Shown: one piece after another, positions 33,214 to 41,091 of the stretch
How the letters are laid out: each line of letters begins with the position of its first letter
Numbering within the stretch: position 1 is the first letter of the stretch
Source: Vibrio ruber DSM 16370
GTDB lineage: Bacteria; Pseudomonadota; Gammaproteobacteria; Enterobacterales; Vibrionaceae
Direction: 5' to 3'
DNA: 64,000 bases
Assembly (NCBI RefSeq): GCF_900163965.1
Contig: NZ_FULE01000050.1
Coordinates: 62,001-126,000 of the forward strand
The notes under the pieces: generated by a model
What the model was told of the DNA's origin: nothing
What the model saw: the letters and a program-made list of their open reading frames with translations, nothing else
Databases searched by the model: none
Position numbers and translations under genes: made by a program

Positions 33214-34365
33214 ATGTATTCTCGGCACTCAAATTTAGAATTATTTTTCAAGTATTTTTCATCTATTATTTTATCCAACAAATATACTGGGATATTATCG
33301 GTAAAATTATTTAAATGGCTAATTACTCAAGGTGTAAGATCAAAGTTTCACAATATTATATATAAAATATATTTTGGCGGAGAAAGTATCAATGAAGCAA
33401 TCCATACATCTGATACACTCAGCCGGGATGGAACCGCAAGTTTACTCGACTATGCTGTCGAAGGTATAGATCACTCATCCGGGTTTCAAGCGGCTCTCGA
33501 TAATACAATAAGTTTAATCAAGCTATCGAGTCAGAAACAGCATATCCCATTTGTTGTTATTAAACCGTCTTCAATTGGCTCAAGCCTGATTTATCAGAAG
33601 ATATCTCATCGTCAATGCCTTTCAACAAGTGAACTAAATGACTGGAACCAAACCAAACAACGTTATGAAGATATATTCGAGATGGCGTCTCAGCATCATG
33701 TGAAAGTGATGGTCGATGCCGAACAGTCCTGGATTCAGCCTGCTGTGGATGAATTGGTCGTTCAATATATGAAGCAATATAATACGAGCCAAACCGTTAT
33801 TTACTTAACTGTTCAATGCTATCTCAAAGATAAACTGGCATTTCTCAAACATTGCTATCAACAATCGGTTCAGCATCACTTCAAAGCGGGCATTAAATTG
33901 GTTCGGGGCGCCTACTTGGAAGATGAGCGAAAATATTGTACAGATATGTCTGAATTTCCTATTTTTTCAACAAAAGAAGAAACAGATAATAATTATTCAT
34001 CCGCCATTGAATTTATTGCAACAAACATTAGTCATTTCTCCCCTTTCTTTGCAACACATAATAGTGAAAGTGTTGATAAAATCGTTCAATACCCGGTGCT
34101 ATCTCATACTTGGTCCGGTCAACTTTATGGACTTTCGGATCACTTAACCAATTACCTTAAACAATATGGATTTAAAACAAGTAAATATATTCCCTATGGC
34201 CCGATGGAGAGCTCTTTGCCCTATCTGCTACGGCGAATTGAAGAAAGCTCCATCTCTACCAAATCTTTTCTTGAAGAGCAAAAAACGATCAAAAAAGAGA
34301 TAAAGAACAGACTATTTCATAAAAAAACACCATCAAATTTAAACCAATTAGATGACAAGAGATAA
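33214..34365 (+). CDS. carD: CarD-like proline dehydrogenase
   Basis: FAD-dependent proline dehydrogenase predicted to oxidise proline to pyrroline-5-carboxylate, the CarB substrate. The 383-residue protein has PRODH motifs LLDYAVEG (77-84), KPSSIGS (117-123), MVDAEQSW (166-173), TVQCYLKD (199-206), KLVRGAYLEDER (228-239) and, near the C-terminus, KYIPYGPMESSLPYLLRR; the twin Arg normally binds the proline carboxylate. It lacks the P5C dehydrogenase and DNA-binding domains of PutA and looks like the stand-alone, mitochondrial-type enzyme. GGAGAGGG precedes the ATG. CarE is 2 bases downstream. Confidence 0.9.
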   Translation: MYSRHSNLELFFKYFSSIILSNKYTGILSVKLFKWLITQGVRSKFHNIIYKIYFGGESINEAIHTSDTLSRDGTASLLDYAVEGIDHSSGFQAALDNTISLIKLSSQKQHIPFVVIKPSSIGSSLIYQKISHRQCLSTSELNDWNQTKQRYEDIFEMASQHHVKVMVDAEQSWIQPAVDELVVQYMKQYNTSQTVIYLTVQCYLKDKLAFLKHCYQQSVQHHFKAGIKLVRGAYLEDERKYCTDMSEFPIFSTKEETDNNYSSAIEFIATNISHFSPFFATHNSESVDKIVQYPVLSHTWSGQLYGLSDHLTNYLKQYGFKTSKYIPYGPMESSLPYLLRRIEESSISTKSFLEEQKTIKKEIKNRLFHKKTPSNLNQLDDKR

Positions 34366-34367
34366 CA

Positions 34368-34640
34368 ATGAAAATTAACAAATGTATCATCAACAAAGAA
34401 ATAATTGAGTTTCCACTTGATAAAGAAACCTCCATATTAGACACCGCATTGAAATTTGGCATTGATTTACACTACAATTGCCGAGCCGGTTTCTGTGGCC
34501 GTTGTAAAGTGTTATTAAAGAAAGGGCAAGTTAATATGGACCATTCAGGGGGAATCTCTCGAACAGAAATAAAAGACAGCTATATTTTAGCTTGCTGTTC
34601 AACCCCCCTAACCCCAATTGAAATAGAGGTTATTAATTGA
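34368..34640 (+). CDS. carE: CarE-like 2Fe-2S ferredoxin
   Basis: 90-residue plant-type ferredoxin. Cluster cysteines are C38, C43 and C46 (YNCRAGFCGRCKV) and C76 or C77 (ILACCSTP). It probably serves as electron carrier for CarD or for re-reduction of CarC, as proposed for CarE, though its exact partner is not established. It starts 2 bases after carD and its stop overlaps the start of the next gene (TGATG), so these genes are translated as a unit. Confidence 0.92.
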   Translation: MKINKCIINKEIIEFPLDKETSILDTALKFGIDLHYNCRAGFCGRCKVLLKKGQVNMDHSGGISRTEIKDSYILACCSTPLTPIEIEVIN

Positions 34641-35479
34641 TGCGTTACTTATTATTTCTATGTGTTTTTTTTATTAATCCCCCAGCATTTTCATCAACGG
34701 ACAAACAACTTAAATTAAATGAGTCACTGGTACAATCCGGTGATTATTATGTTGGTGATGTTTTTGGCCGACAGCCATATGAAGAACATACGAATGTATC
34801 TGTAAAATCTTTCTATATAATGCAGACAGAAGTAACACGTTCACTATTTGAACAAATCACAAATTGGGCAATACAGAATAAATTGGTTGAAGGGGATATC
34901 GTTAAACATACAAATAAAGCAGAGGCAAACATCGCTGTCGCAAGTGTATCATGGTGGGATGCCATAATTTTTTCAAATATGATCAGCCGTTACTTCAATC
35001 TGTCTCCCTATTATTTAGATAAGTCCGGCAATCCCATTTTTGAACGCCCTAAAGATGGCACTGTGTCTGTGAATGAGTCAGCATCCGGCTATCGACTTCC
35101 CAGTATTTTTGAGTGGCAAATTGCAGCTCGCGGGGGGCAAGAAGCATTAAAAAACCAGACATATGGCACACTGTTTGCGGGCTCAGATCAACCAGATACG
35201 GTCGGGTGGTTTCCAACGGATGATTTATCACAACAAGAAATTCCCTATATTGTCGGACAGAAACAACCCAATGAACTCAATCTGTTTGATATGTCCGGTA
35301 ATGTTGCAGAATGGACAGGTGAAGTCTTTAATCTGGATGGCAATAACGTCCTTTACTACTACTGTGGGGGGAGCTTTATTATCAGCGACAACTCACTGGC
35401 AAACTGCGATATCCATTCCCGTCATCATAAAAGACCTGACTTAGGGTTCCGGTTAGTGAGATATGCCTCCCAGCCTTAA
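34640..35479 (+). CDS. carF: CarF-like periplasmic carbapenem self-resistance protein (FGE/SUMF1-type fold)
   Basis: 279-residue exported protein: a Sec signal peptide spans about residues 1-20 (RYLLFLCVFFINPPAFS). The mature part has formylglycine-generating-enzyme (SUMF1) family motifs: YIMQTEVTRSLFEQI, VASVSWWDAIIFSNM, YRLPSIFEWQIAARGG, LFDMSGNVAEWTGEV and the terminal LGFRLVR. The paired Cys of active FGE are not evident, so enzyme activity is doubtful. Position right after carE matches carF, one of two intrinsic resistance genes in Pectobacterium and Serratia. The name rests on position, export and general fold; I could not align the proteins. Start is the ATG at 34640; a TTG lies one codon earlier. 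Confidence 0.75.
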   Translation: MRYLLFLCVFFINPPAFSSTDKQLKLNESLVQSGDYYVGDVFGRQPYEEHTNVSVKSFYIMQTEVTRSLFEQITNWAIQNKLVEGDIVKHTNKAEANIAVASVSWWDAIIFSNMISRYFNLSPYYLDKSGNPIFERPKDGTVSVNESASGYRLPSIFEWQIAARGGQEALKNQTYGTLFAGSDQPDTVGWFPTDDLSQQEIPYIVGQKQPNELNLFDMSGNVAEWTGEVFNLDGNNVLYYYCGGSFIISDNSLANCDIHSRHHKRPDLGFRLVRYASQP

Positions 35480-36440
35480 ATATTCCCACAACAAACACGA
35501 TGAGAAATCTATTTTGAATCATGCCTACAAATATTATATTGGCGTACTGATTGCTGTCATCCTATGGGGAAGCAATTTTGTGGTGATAAAAATCGCACTA
35601 CAGCAGGTGGACACATTAGCGCTACTCTCGATTCGCTTTGTGCTGAGTACGATGATTCTTGGCGGGATCTGCCTTTTCAGACGGCAATCGGCCACACCAC
35701 TGTCATTGAGAAACTATATGTTTCTCTTTTTCCTTGGGATACTCGGAATTGCAGGGTTTAATCTGGGGCTTTTTTATGGGCTTAACGACACATCACCTAT
35801 CCATGCGTCGCTTATTGTGTCTCTTTCACCATTGATGACCTTATTTATCGCCAGTCGCTTTCACATAGAGCGAGTCAATCTCTCTCACGTCATCGCTCTT
35901 TTACTCTGTATGCTTGGGGTTTTTCTGGTGATTGGTTCACCATTGGATCATAGCTGGCTGATGATTAAAGGCGATTTAATCATTTTTGTCGGCACACTTT
36001 CTTGGAGCATCTATACCATTTTTTCCACAAAAATCAGATCTCAAATCGAGCCACTTCAGTTAACATTCGTGGTGATGTTTTTTGGCTCAATTTGTATTGT
36101 CTTGCTGAGCTCATCTCATTTGAACTTGTTCCGCGTATTGACAGAAATAAACACTCAGGCTTGGGGGCTCATTCTATATATGGCGATATTTACAACCTGC
36201 ATTCCTCACCTCTTGTGGGTTCACTCCGTGAGAAAAATCGGACCGACAGAGTCCTCGTTATTCTTTAATTTAATCCCGGTTTTTGCCACTATCTTCGCTA
36301 TGTTTACCGGTTTCATCCCTGATCAATACCAGATCATCGGTATTATCATCTCATTTGCGGGCTTAGCTATTCCTAACCTATATACCTACATCGTCAACCG
36401 TGCTCATTTGGTGACGAAAAAAGAGGCGGTTCACAAATGA
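35463..36440 (+). CDS. DMT-superfamily (EamA) transporter within the car cluster
   Basis: 325-residue membrane protein with two EamA repeats and about ten helices; the first repeat starts YIGVLIAVILWGSNFVVIKIAL and the second near LIIFVGTLSWSIYTIFSTKI, with IGPTESSLFFNLIPVFATIFAM towards the end. It overlaps carF by 17 bases and carG by 4, so it is built into the resistance operon. I do not recall such a gene between carF and carG in the described clusters. A role in exporting carbapenem or a related metabolite is inferred only from its position; EamA proteins export many amino acids and metabolites. Confidence 0.85.
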   Translation: MPPSLKYSHNKHDEKSILNHAYKYYIGVLIAVILWGSNFVVIKIALQQVDTLALLSIRFVLSTMILGGICLFRRQSATPLSLRNYMFLFFLGILGIAGFNLGLFYGLNDTSPIHASLIVSLSPLMTLFIASRFHIERVNLSHVIALLLCMLGVFLVIGSPLDHSWLMIKGDLIIFVGTLSWSIYTIFSTKIRSQIEPLQLTFVVMFFGSICIVLLSSSHLNLFRVLTEINTQAWGLILYMAIFTTCIPHLLWVHSVRKIGPTESSLFFNLIPVFATIFAMFTGFIPDQYQIIGIIISFAGLAIPNLYTYIVNRAHLVTKKEAVHK

Positions 36441-36961
36441 GGTATCTGTACTTGGTCGTACTGCTCCTGCACCCTTTTTATGCTTATCCTGCGGCTAGCT
36501 TTTTCGAATTAAATAGTGGCTTGAACCAGATAGATTTAAACTCAGATGGCATTGCTGATGCTGTTTTTTATGCAAGGTTTGATAACAACACATCTCATCC
36601 GGATCCGACCCTCTCGGTTTATATCAAGAATAACGATGCAACCTACTCGATTGTACCGACACCGGCAGGTGACCGGTTCACACTCTTTGGTATCAATGTC
36701 TCGGTTTCCAATGTGTTGGTGAGGAGTTTCGGTTTTATCAAAACATCAAAGCAGGTCTATCTGGTGGTTGCAATTAAATCCGGAGACTCGCCCCATTTAA
36801 AACAGCTCTTCAAATTCAAACTCTATCAAATTGAAAAGAATCTGGAACACCCGGGAATTGCGCTATATGGCTGGACCCAAGTCGGGGAAAAAATAAGCAA
36901 AAATAAATACATGTCAGCAGATGTAGCGATCCGCGAGTGCCCCAAAACATGTTTTGAATAG
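36437..36961 (+). CDS. carG: CarG-like periplasmic carbapenem self-resistance protein
   Basis: 174-residue exported protein: signal peptide about 1-19 (LYLVVLLLHPFYAYPA), then FFELNSGLNQIDLNSDGIAD, whose DLNSDGIAD (33-41) resembles a calcium-binding EF/VCBS-type loop, and FYARFDNNTSHPDPTL. Length, export signal and this N-terminal pattern agree with what I recall of CarG from Serratia and Pectobacterium, an intrinsic beta-lactam resistance protein without homology to beta-lactamases. Two Cys (168 and 172) near the end could form a disulfide. It overlaps the EamA gene by 4 bases. The mechanism of this resistance is not known. Confidence 0.75.
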   Translation: MRYLYLVVLLLHPFYAYPAASFFELNSGLNQIDLNSDGIADAVFYARFDNNTSHPDPTLSVYIKNNDATYSIVPTPAGDRFTLFGINVSVSNVLVRSFGFIKTSKQVYLVVAIKSGDSPHLKQLFKFKLYQIEKNLEHPGIALYGWTQVGEKISKNKYMSADVAIRECPKTCFE

Positions 36962-37038
36962 CCGGAAAATAGAAAGCACGATGTGACGATAGTCACCAAT
37001 ACACAACTGTCCCCTGTTGTATATTAATAATTATTTAA

Positions 37039-37975
37039 ATGGATATTGTAATGCCATATTTTTTATTAATCCTTGCTGCCATGTTTTGGGGTGGTAATTA
37101 TGTTGTTGGTCATATACTCGTTGCCCAAGCAGACCCGATTGTTATGACTGAAGCACGATGGTTACTCACTGCGATATTACTTGGATTTTTTGTATTTCAA
37201 CCAAGTTAAAAACAATTTAAACAAGATAAGAAACTGTTTTATTGCAATAATATTTCTTTCTGTTTTTGGGCAGGTTCTGTTTCCGCTAACACTCTATATC
37301 GGACTACAAACCACTACATCATTGAATGCTGCAATATATATGTCAGCGACACCGGGGATTGTGTTAATTATCAATGGCGTCATATTCAGAGATAAAATTA
37401 CATTGAATAATATTCTGGGTGTTATTTTGAGTACGTTTGGTGTTTTCTTTTTAGTGATGAAAGGCAATGTGAGCGATACTCGAGTCTTCCACCATATCAA
37501 TACCGGTGATCTATGGGCTATGGGGTCGGCCTTAAGCTGGGCATTTTATTGTTCTTTCTTACGGCTAAAAGACAAAACGATCCCCAGTAATGCTTTCGTC
37601 ACTGTCAGCTCTTTTACAGGCGCAGTCATCTTAGTACCAATTGTCTGGTACTACACCACGACTCAATCTCCTATCAGTCTATCAGCCTATACTCATGGTA
37701 GTTTTCTGGCTGGTCTGCTGTATTTAGTACTCTTTCCGTCTTGGTTATCTTATGTCTTTTGGAACAAAGGTATCGGAGAGATCGGCGCGACAAGAGGAGA
37801 AATCTACACGCATATCATCCCTTTATCAGGCGGTGTATTCAGTATCGTTTTTCTGGACGTTCAATTAAAGAGTTACCATATTGTCAGTGCGTTGCTCATT
37901 GGGGTTGGAATCTGGTTTTGTTCAAAAAAACTCAAACCAAAATCGAGTCTGACCTCCCCGCTTGAGCATAAATGA
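37039..37975 (+). pseudogene. Second EamA transporter gene interrupted by a +1 frameshift in a T6 run
   Basis: From the ATG at 37039 (or 37051) one frame reads MPYFLLILAAMFWGGNYVVG ..., a clear EamA first helix, but stops at 37207-37209. The rest of the protein continues in the next frame from about 37181: VFGQVLFPLTLYIGLQTTTS, LNAAIYMSATPGIVLIIN, and a second EamA repeat ending GIWFCSKKLK. Removing one T from the T6 run at 37186-37191 joins both into one protein of about 308 residues, the usual EamA length. So this is a recent frameshift, a phase-variable tract or a sequencing error. The 77 bases before it separate it from carG. Confidence 0.85.
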
Positions 37976-38052
37976 TCAATTTAGCATTCGCAGATGTGCG
38001 ATCCGCAAATACCTCAAGGCCTTCTTTGAATAGCCAAACCAGACCACAAAAA

Positions 38053-38074
38053 AACCTTGCTTTACAGCAAGGTT
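38053..38074 (-). terminator. Hairpin downstream of the car cluster
   Basis: AACCTTGCT and AGCAAGGTT form a perfect 9-bp stem with a 4-base loop. On the minus strand it is followed by a seven-base T-run; on the plus strand by CTTCATTG only. It lies 78 bases after the broken EamA gene and may end transcripts from either side. Confidence 0.6.
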
Positions 38075-38199
38075 CTTCATTGAAAGTTTCTGCGAAACCA
38101 GACGATGATTCATCATTTTCTGATTAAAAGGAAAAAATCGGAAAAGGTGTCCATTGCCAACCTGTAAGATTCTCACTTTTGAGTAATATGAAATCACTA

Positions 38200-38325
38200 G
38201 GGGCTGTTGTTCTTTCGTGATGGTTTTTGCAGCAATTTGTCGTGCATTTAGTCAAGGCAGGTCATGTGAAGTGTAGCGATCTACATGAACCATGACCTAA
38301 CGCTGGAAAAACCAGCGATCACTCG
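38200..38325. mobile_element. Fold-back (MITE-like) element or insertion-sequence remnant
   Basis: The sequence is a long imperfect palindrome. Outer arms are GTGATGGTTTTTGCAGC (38217-38233) and the near-complement GCTGGAAAAACCAGCGATCAC (38302-38322); inner arms are GGTCATG (38260-38266) with CATGACC (38291-38297) and TGTAG (38272-38276) with CTACA (38281-38285). It holds no open frame. It stands at the border between the AT-rich insert and the core rraB gene. Mobile origin is inferred from structure and location; its right arm merges with the rraB terminator. Confidence 0.5.
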
Positions 38326-38329
38326 CTGG
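38305..38329 (-). terminator. Terminator of rraB
   Basis: CCAGCG and CGCTGG form a 6-bp stem with a 6-base loop, followed on the minus strand by TTTTTCC, 24 bases after the rraB stop codon. Confidence 0.75.
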
Positions 38330-38352
38330 CTTTCTATTCTTATTGGTCTTTC

Positions 38353-38772
38353 TTATTCGTCATCATCTTCATCATCGTCAGGATAAAGGGCATCTTCCCC
38401 TTCGTAATACGTCCCCCAACCATCATAGATAATGTCGAATTTCTCCGCCAGATGGATTAATTTTTCAGCCTGCTCATCAATGGCTTCAGCATTCAGGGCT
38501 GACTGCATGGTTGCATCGCAACAAAACAGCATTTGCCCGTCAGCTTCGTCTTCAACTTCTTCGGCTTCCAACACCTCAAAGCCCATTTTAAACGCTTCAA
38601 CAGCGGCTTTTTCAAGCTGCTCAAATGTCTCTGCAAACAGGTGGTGTTCTATCTCATACAGCGCTTCAGGGTCACTGCCATCTTCGAGGAGTGCCGCAAT
38701 AATTTCTCGGGTATCTTCTTTCTGTAATTCGATCAACGACTCAACAGAAACATAATCGTCTTCATGGGACAT
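38353..38772 (-). CDS. rraB: Regulator of ribonuclease activity B (RraB)
   Basis: Small acidic protein that binds RNase E and alters degradosome activity in E. coli. The 139-residue product reads MSHEDDYVSVESLIELQKED, then LEDGSDPEALYEIEHHL, LEKAAVEAFKMGFEV, and FDIIYDGWGTYYEGEDALYP before a run of acidic residues; these match RraB well. I chose the ATG at 38772, with GGAG 7 bases upstream. It is 37 bases downstream of tldD in the same direction. Confidence 0.92.
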   Translation of the reverse strand: MSHEDDYVSVESLIELQKEDTREIIAALLEDGSDPEALYEIEHHLFAETFEQLEKAAVEAFKMGFEVLEAEEVEDEADGQMLFCCDATMQSALNAEAIDEQAEKLIHLAEKFDIIYDGWGTYYEGEDALYPDDDEDDDE

Positions 38773-38809
38773 GTTCATACTCCAGCTTGATATTGAAAAA
38801 TATTGATGA

Positions 38810-40261
38810 TTAATCCGTCCCACCAACAGTAATTGCATCGAGTTTTAAGGTTGGTTGCCCGACACCGACAGGTAAACTTTGTCCGGATTTACCACACACG
38901 CCAACCCCTTTATCAATTTGTAAATCATTCCCGACCATCGAGACTTGTTGCATCGCTTCAATCCCGGAACCGATCAATGTTGCCCCTTTGATGGGGCGTG
39001 TGATTTTGCCGTTTTCGATCAAATAGGCTTCAGATGCCGAAAACACAAACTTTCCGGAGGTAATATCCACCTGACCACCACCAAAGTTCGGGGCATACAC
39101 GCCTTTCTTAACCGTTGAAATAATTTCTTCCGGTGTATGTTGGCCGGGAAGCATATAAGTATTGGTCATTCTTGGCATCGGCAGATGCGCGTAAGATTCC
39201 CGGCGACCATTACCGGTCGGTGCCATCCCCATCAGGCGAGCATTGAGCTTATCTTGCATATAGCCTTTCAGCACGCCATTTTCGATCAAGACATTATACT
39301 GACCCTGAACCCCTTCATCATCAATATTCAATGATCCGCGGCGATCTTTTAATGTGCCGTCATCAACGATAGTGCAAAGATCCGAGGTAACCTTCTGCCC
39401 GATTTTACCGGAAAATACTGACGAGCCTTTACGATTGAAGTCCCCTTCAAGCCCATGACCGACTGCTTCATGTAATAACACGCCCGGCCAGCCAGCCCCG
39501 AGTACCACCGGCATCGTTCCCGCCGGTGCTGCAATGGCTTCTAAATTGACTAATGCTTGTCGAATCGCTTCATCAGCAAATTCATAGGCGACGGCCATAC
39601 CGTCACGCTCAGTCAGAAAATAGTCATAACCGACCCGGCCACCGCCTCCGGCACTGCCTCTTTCGCGACGATCACCTTTTTGAGCCAGCACACTAATCGA
39701 CAGTCTGACTAACGGGCGGGTATCACCGGCATATGTACCGTCAGTGGCTGCAATCAAAATTTGCTCATAGACAGCGCTCAGGCTGATCGACACTTCCTGT
39801 ATCAACGGTTCTTTGGTACGGATATACGCATCCAACGCTTTCAGCAACTCAGTCTTCTGTTGCTTTTGCCAGCTATCAAGCGGATTATCCATACCATAGT
39901 AATCTTGGGTATTTCTACGGGAAAACGGCCGAACCCGTTGCTGTCCTGTCTGGCCTTGTTGCGCGATCCCTCTTGCTGCTGTCGCACTCTGTTGCAAAGC
40001 ATCTTCTGTCAACTGATCCGAATAAGCAAACCCGGTTTTTTCACCACTGACCGCCCGGACGCCAACGCCCCGGTCAATATTGAAAGAGCCGTCTTTAATC
40101 AACCCATCTTCCAGAACCAGCGATTCATGCCAACTGGACTGAAAATACAGATCCGCATAATCGATCTGCCGGGCCATCATATTCGACAACGTTTGCTCAA
40201 TGAATTGTTCAGAAAGCCCGGTCGGATGAAGCAGTGCTTTTTCTATATGTTCAATTGTCAT
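38810..40261 (-). CDS. tldD: Metalloprotease TldD
   Basis: Subunit of the heterodimeric TldD/TldE (PmbA) zinc protease that processes microcin B17 and CcdA in E. coli. The 483-residue protein carries the metal motif HEAVGHGLEGD (HExxxH type), GVGVRAVSGEKTGFAYSD, NTYMLPG and the conserved end KLDAITVGG. Overlaps the upstream nitrilase-like gene by 4 bases (ATGA), the usual order with yhdP and rng further upstream. Assignment is secure. Confidence 0.96.
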   Translation of the reverse strand: MTIEHIEKALLHPTGLSEQFIEQTLSNMMARQIDYADLYFQSSWHESLVLEDGLIKDGSFNIDRGVGVRAVSGEKTGFAYSDQLTEDALQQSATAARGIAQQGQTGQQRVRPFSRRNTQDYYGMDNPLDSWQKQQKTELLKALDAYIRTKEPLIQEVSISLSAVYEQILIAATDGTYAGDTRPLVRLSISVLAQKGDRRERGSAGGGGRVGYDYFLTERDGMAVAYEFADEAIRQALVNLEAIAAPAGTMPVVLGAGWPGVLLHEAVGHGLEGDFNRKGSSVFSGKIGQKVTSDLCTIVDDGTLKDRRGSLNIDDEGVQGQYNVLIENGVLKGYMQDKLNARLMGMAPTGNGRRESYAHLPMPRMTNTYMLPGQHTPEEIISTVKKGVYAPNFGGGQVDITSGKFVFSASEAYLIENGKITRPIKGATLIGSGIEAMQQVSMVGNDLQIDKGVGVCGKSGQSLPVGVGQPTLKLDAITVGGTD

Positions 40262-41091
40262 AATTCGCTCTTCTGTTCCAAAAACTGATTGGTAAATCTT
40301 GTATGAGATTGGACCGGCATTGAAGATCTCACCTGATCTAATACATCCAGATCAATATCGGTGACTAATGTCGCTGCGGTTTGCGCAAGACCAGCCACAA
40401 TCTCTCCCCAAGGATTGATAACCATCGAATGTCCCCACGTTTCACGACCACCTTCATGAACACCGCCCTGATTGACAGCAACCACCCAACACTGAGTTTC
40501 AATCGCTCGGGCTCTCAGGAGCGTTTCCCAGTGAGCACGTCCGGTCACCGCGGTAAACGCGGCCGGCACTAAGATAATCTGGGCACCTTGCTGGCGTAAC
40601 ATGGAGTAAAGATGGGGGAAACGCACATCATAACAAATCGAAAGCCCCAACTCACCAAATGGTGTTGACGCCATCCGGACTGCCGAGCCGGCAAGAAAGA
40701 TATCCGACTCGCGATAATGTCGGTGTCCATCGGCGACATCAACGTCAAACATATGCAGCTTATCATAAGATGTGACGAGCTGACCGTCGGAGGAATAAAC
40801 CAGCAAAGTGGTTGTCACGCCCTGCGGCGTTCTCACCGGGAAACTACCGATGACAAGCCAGACTGAAAACGCTTTTGCAATCCGGCCAAAAGCATCCTGC
40901 AAAGGGCCGGTACCCAAAACTTCGGCATGACGATGATAATCCTCTTTGTTACCGAAGACGATGGCATTTTCCGGTGTGACAATCCACTCTGCGCCCTGAG
41001 CAGATAAAGCTTCCACCTGTGCTTCAATCCAGCGGAGATTGTGCTCAGGATCGGGCCCGGATGTCATTTGAATTAAACCGACTCGGCTCAT
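40258..41091 (-). CDS. Carbon-nitrogen hydrolase (Nit1-like, deaminated glutathione amidase type)
   Basis: 277-residue nitrilase-superfamily amidase. The catalytic triad is visible: Glu in WIVTPENAIVFG, Lys in YDKLHMFDVDV and Cys in LSICYDVRFPHLY. The YDKLHLFDV-type motif and RESD stretch place it with Nit1/NitFhit proteins, which hydrolyse deaminated glutathione in studied cases. It overlaps both yhdP (4 bases) and tldD (4 bases), so the block is one tightly packed operon. Confidence 0.88.
   Translation of the reverse strand: MSRVGLIQMTSGPDPEHNLRWIEAQVEALSAQGAEWIVTPENAIVFGNKEDYHRHAEVLGTGPLQDAFGRIAKAFSVWLVIGSFPVRTPQGVTTTLLVYSSDGQLVTSYDKLHMFDVDVADGHRHYRESDIFLAGSAVRMASTPFGELGLSICYDVRFPHLYSMLRQQGAQIILVPAAFTAVTGRAHWETLLRARAIETQCWVVAVNQGGVHEGGRETWGHSMVINPWGEIVAGLAQTAATLVTDIDLDVLDQVRSSMPVQSHTRFTNQFLEQKSEL

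Noticed and set aside
38160..38179. Left half of a lux box (ACCTGTAAGAT) downstream of the car cluster
   Set aside because: Only the left half matches; the right half does not, and the place is far from any car promoter.
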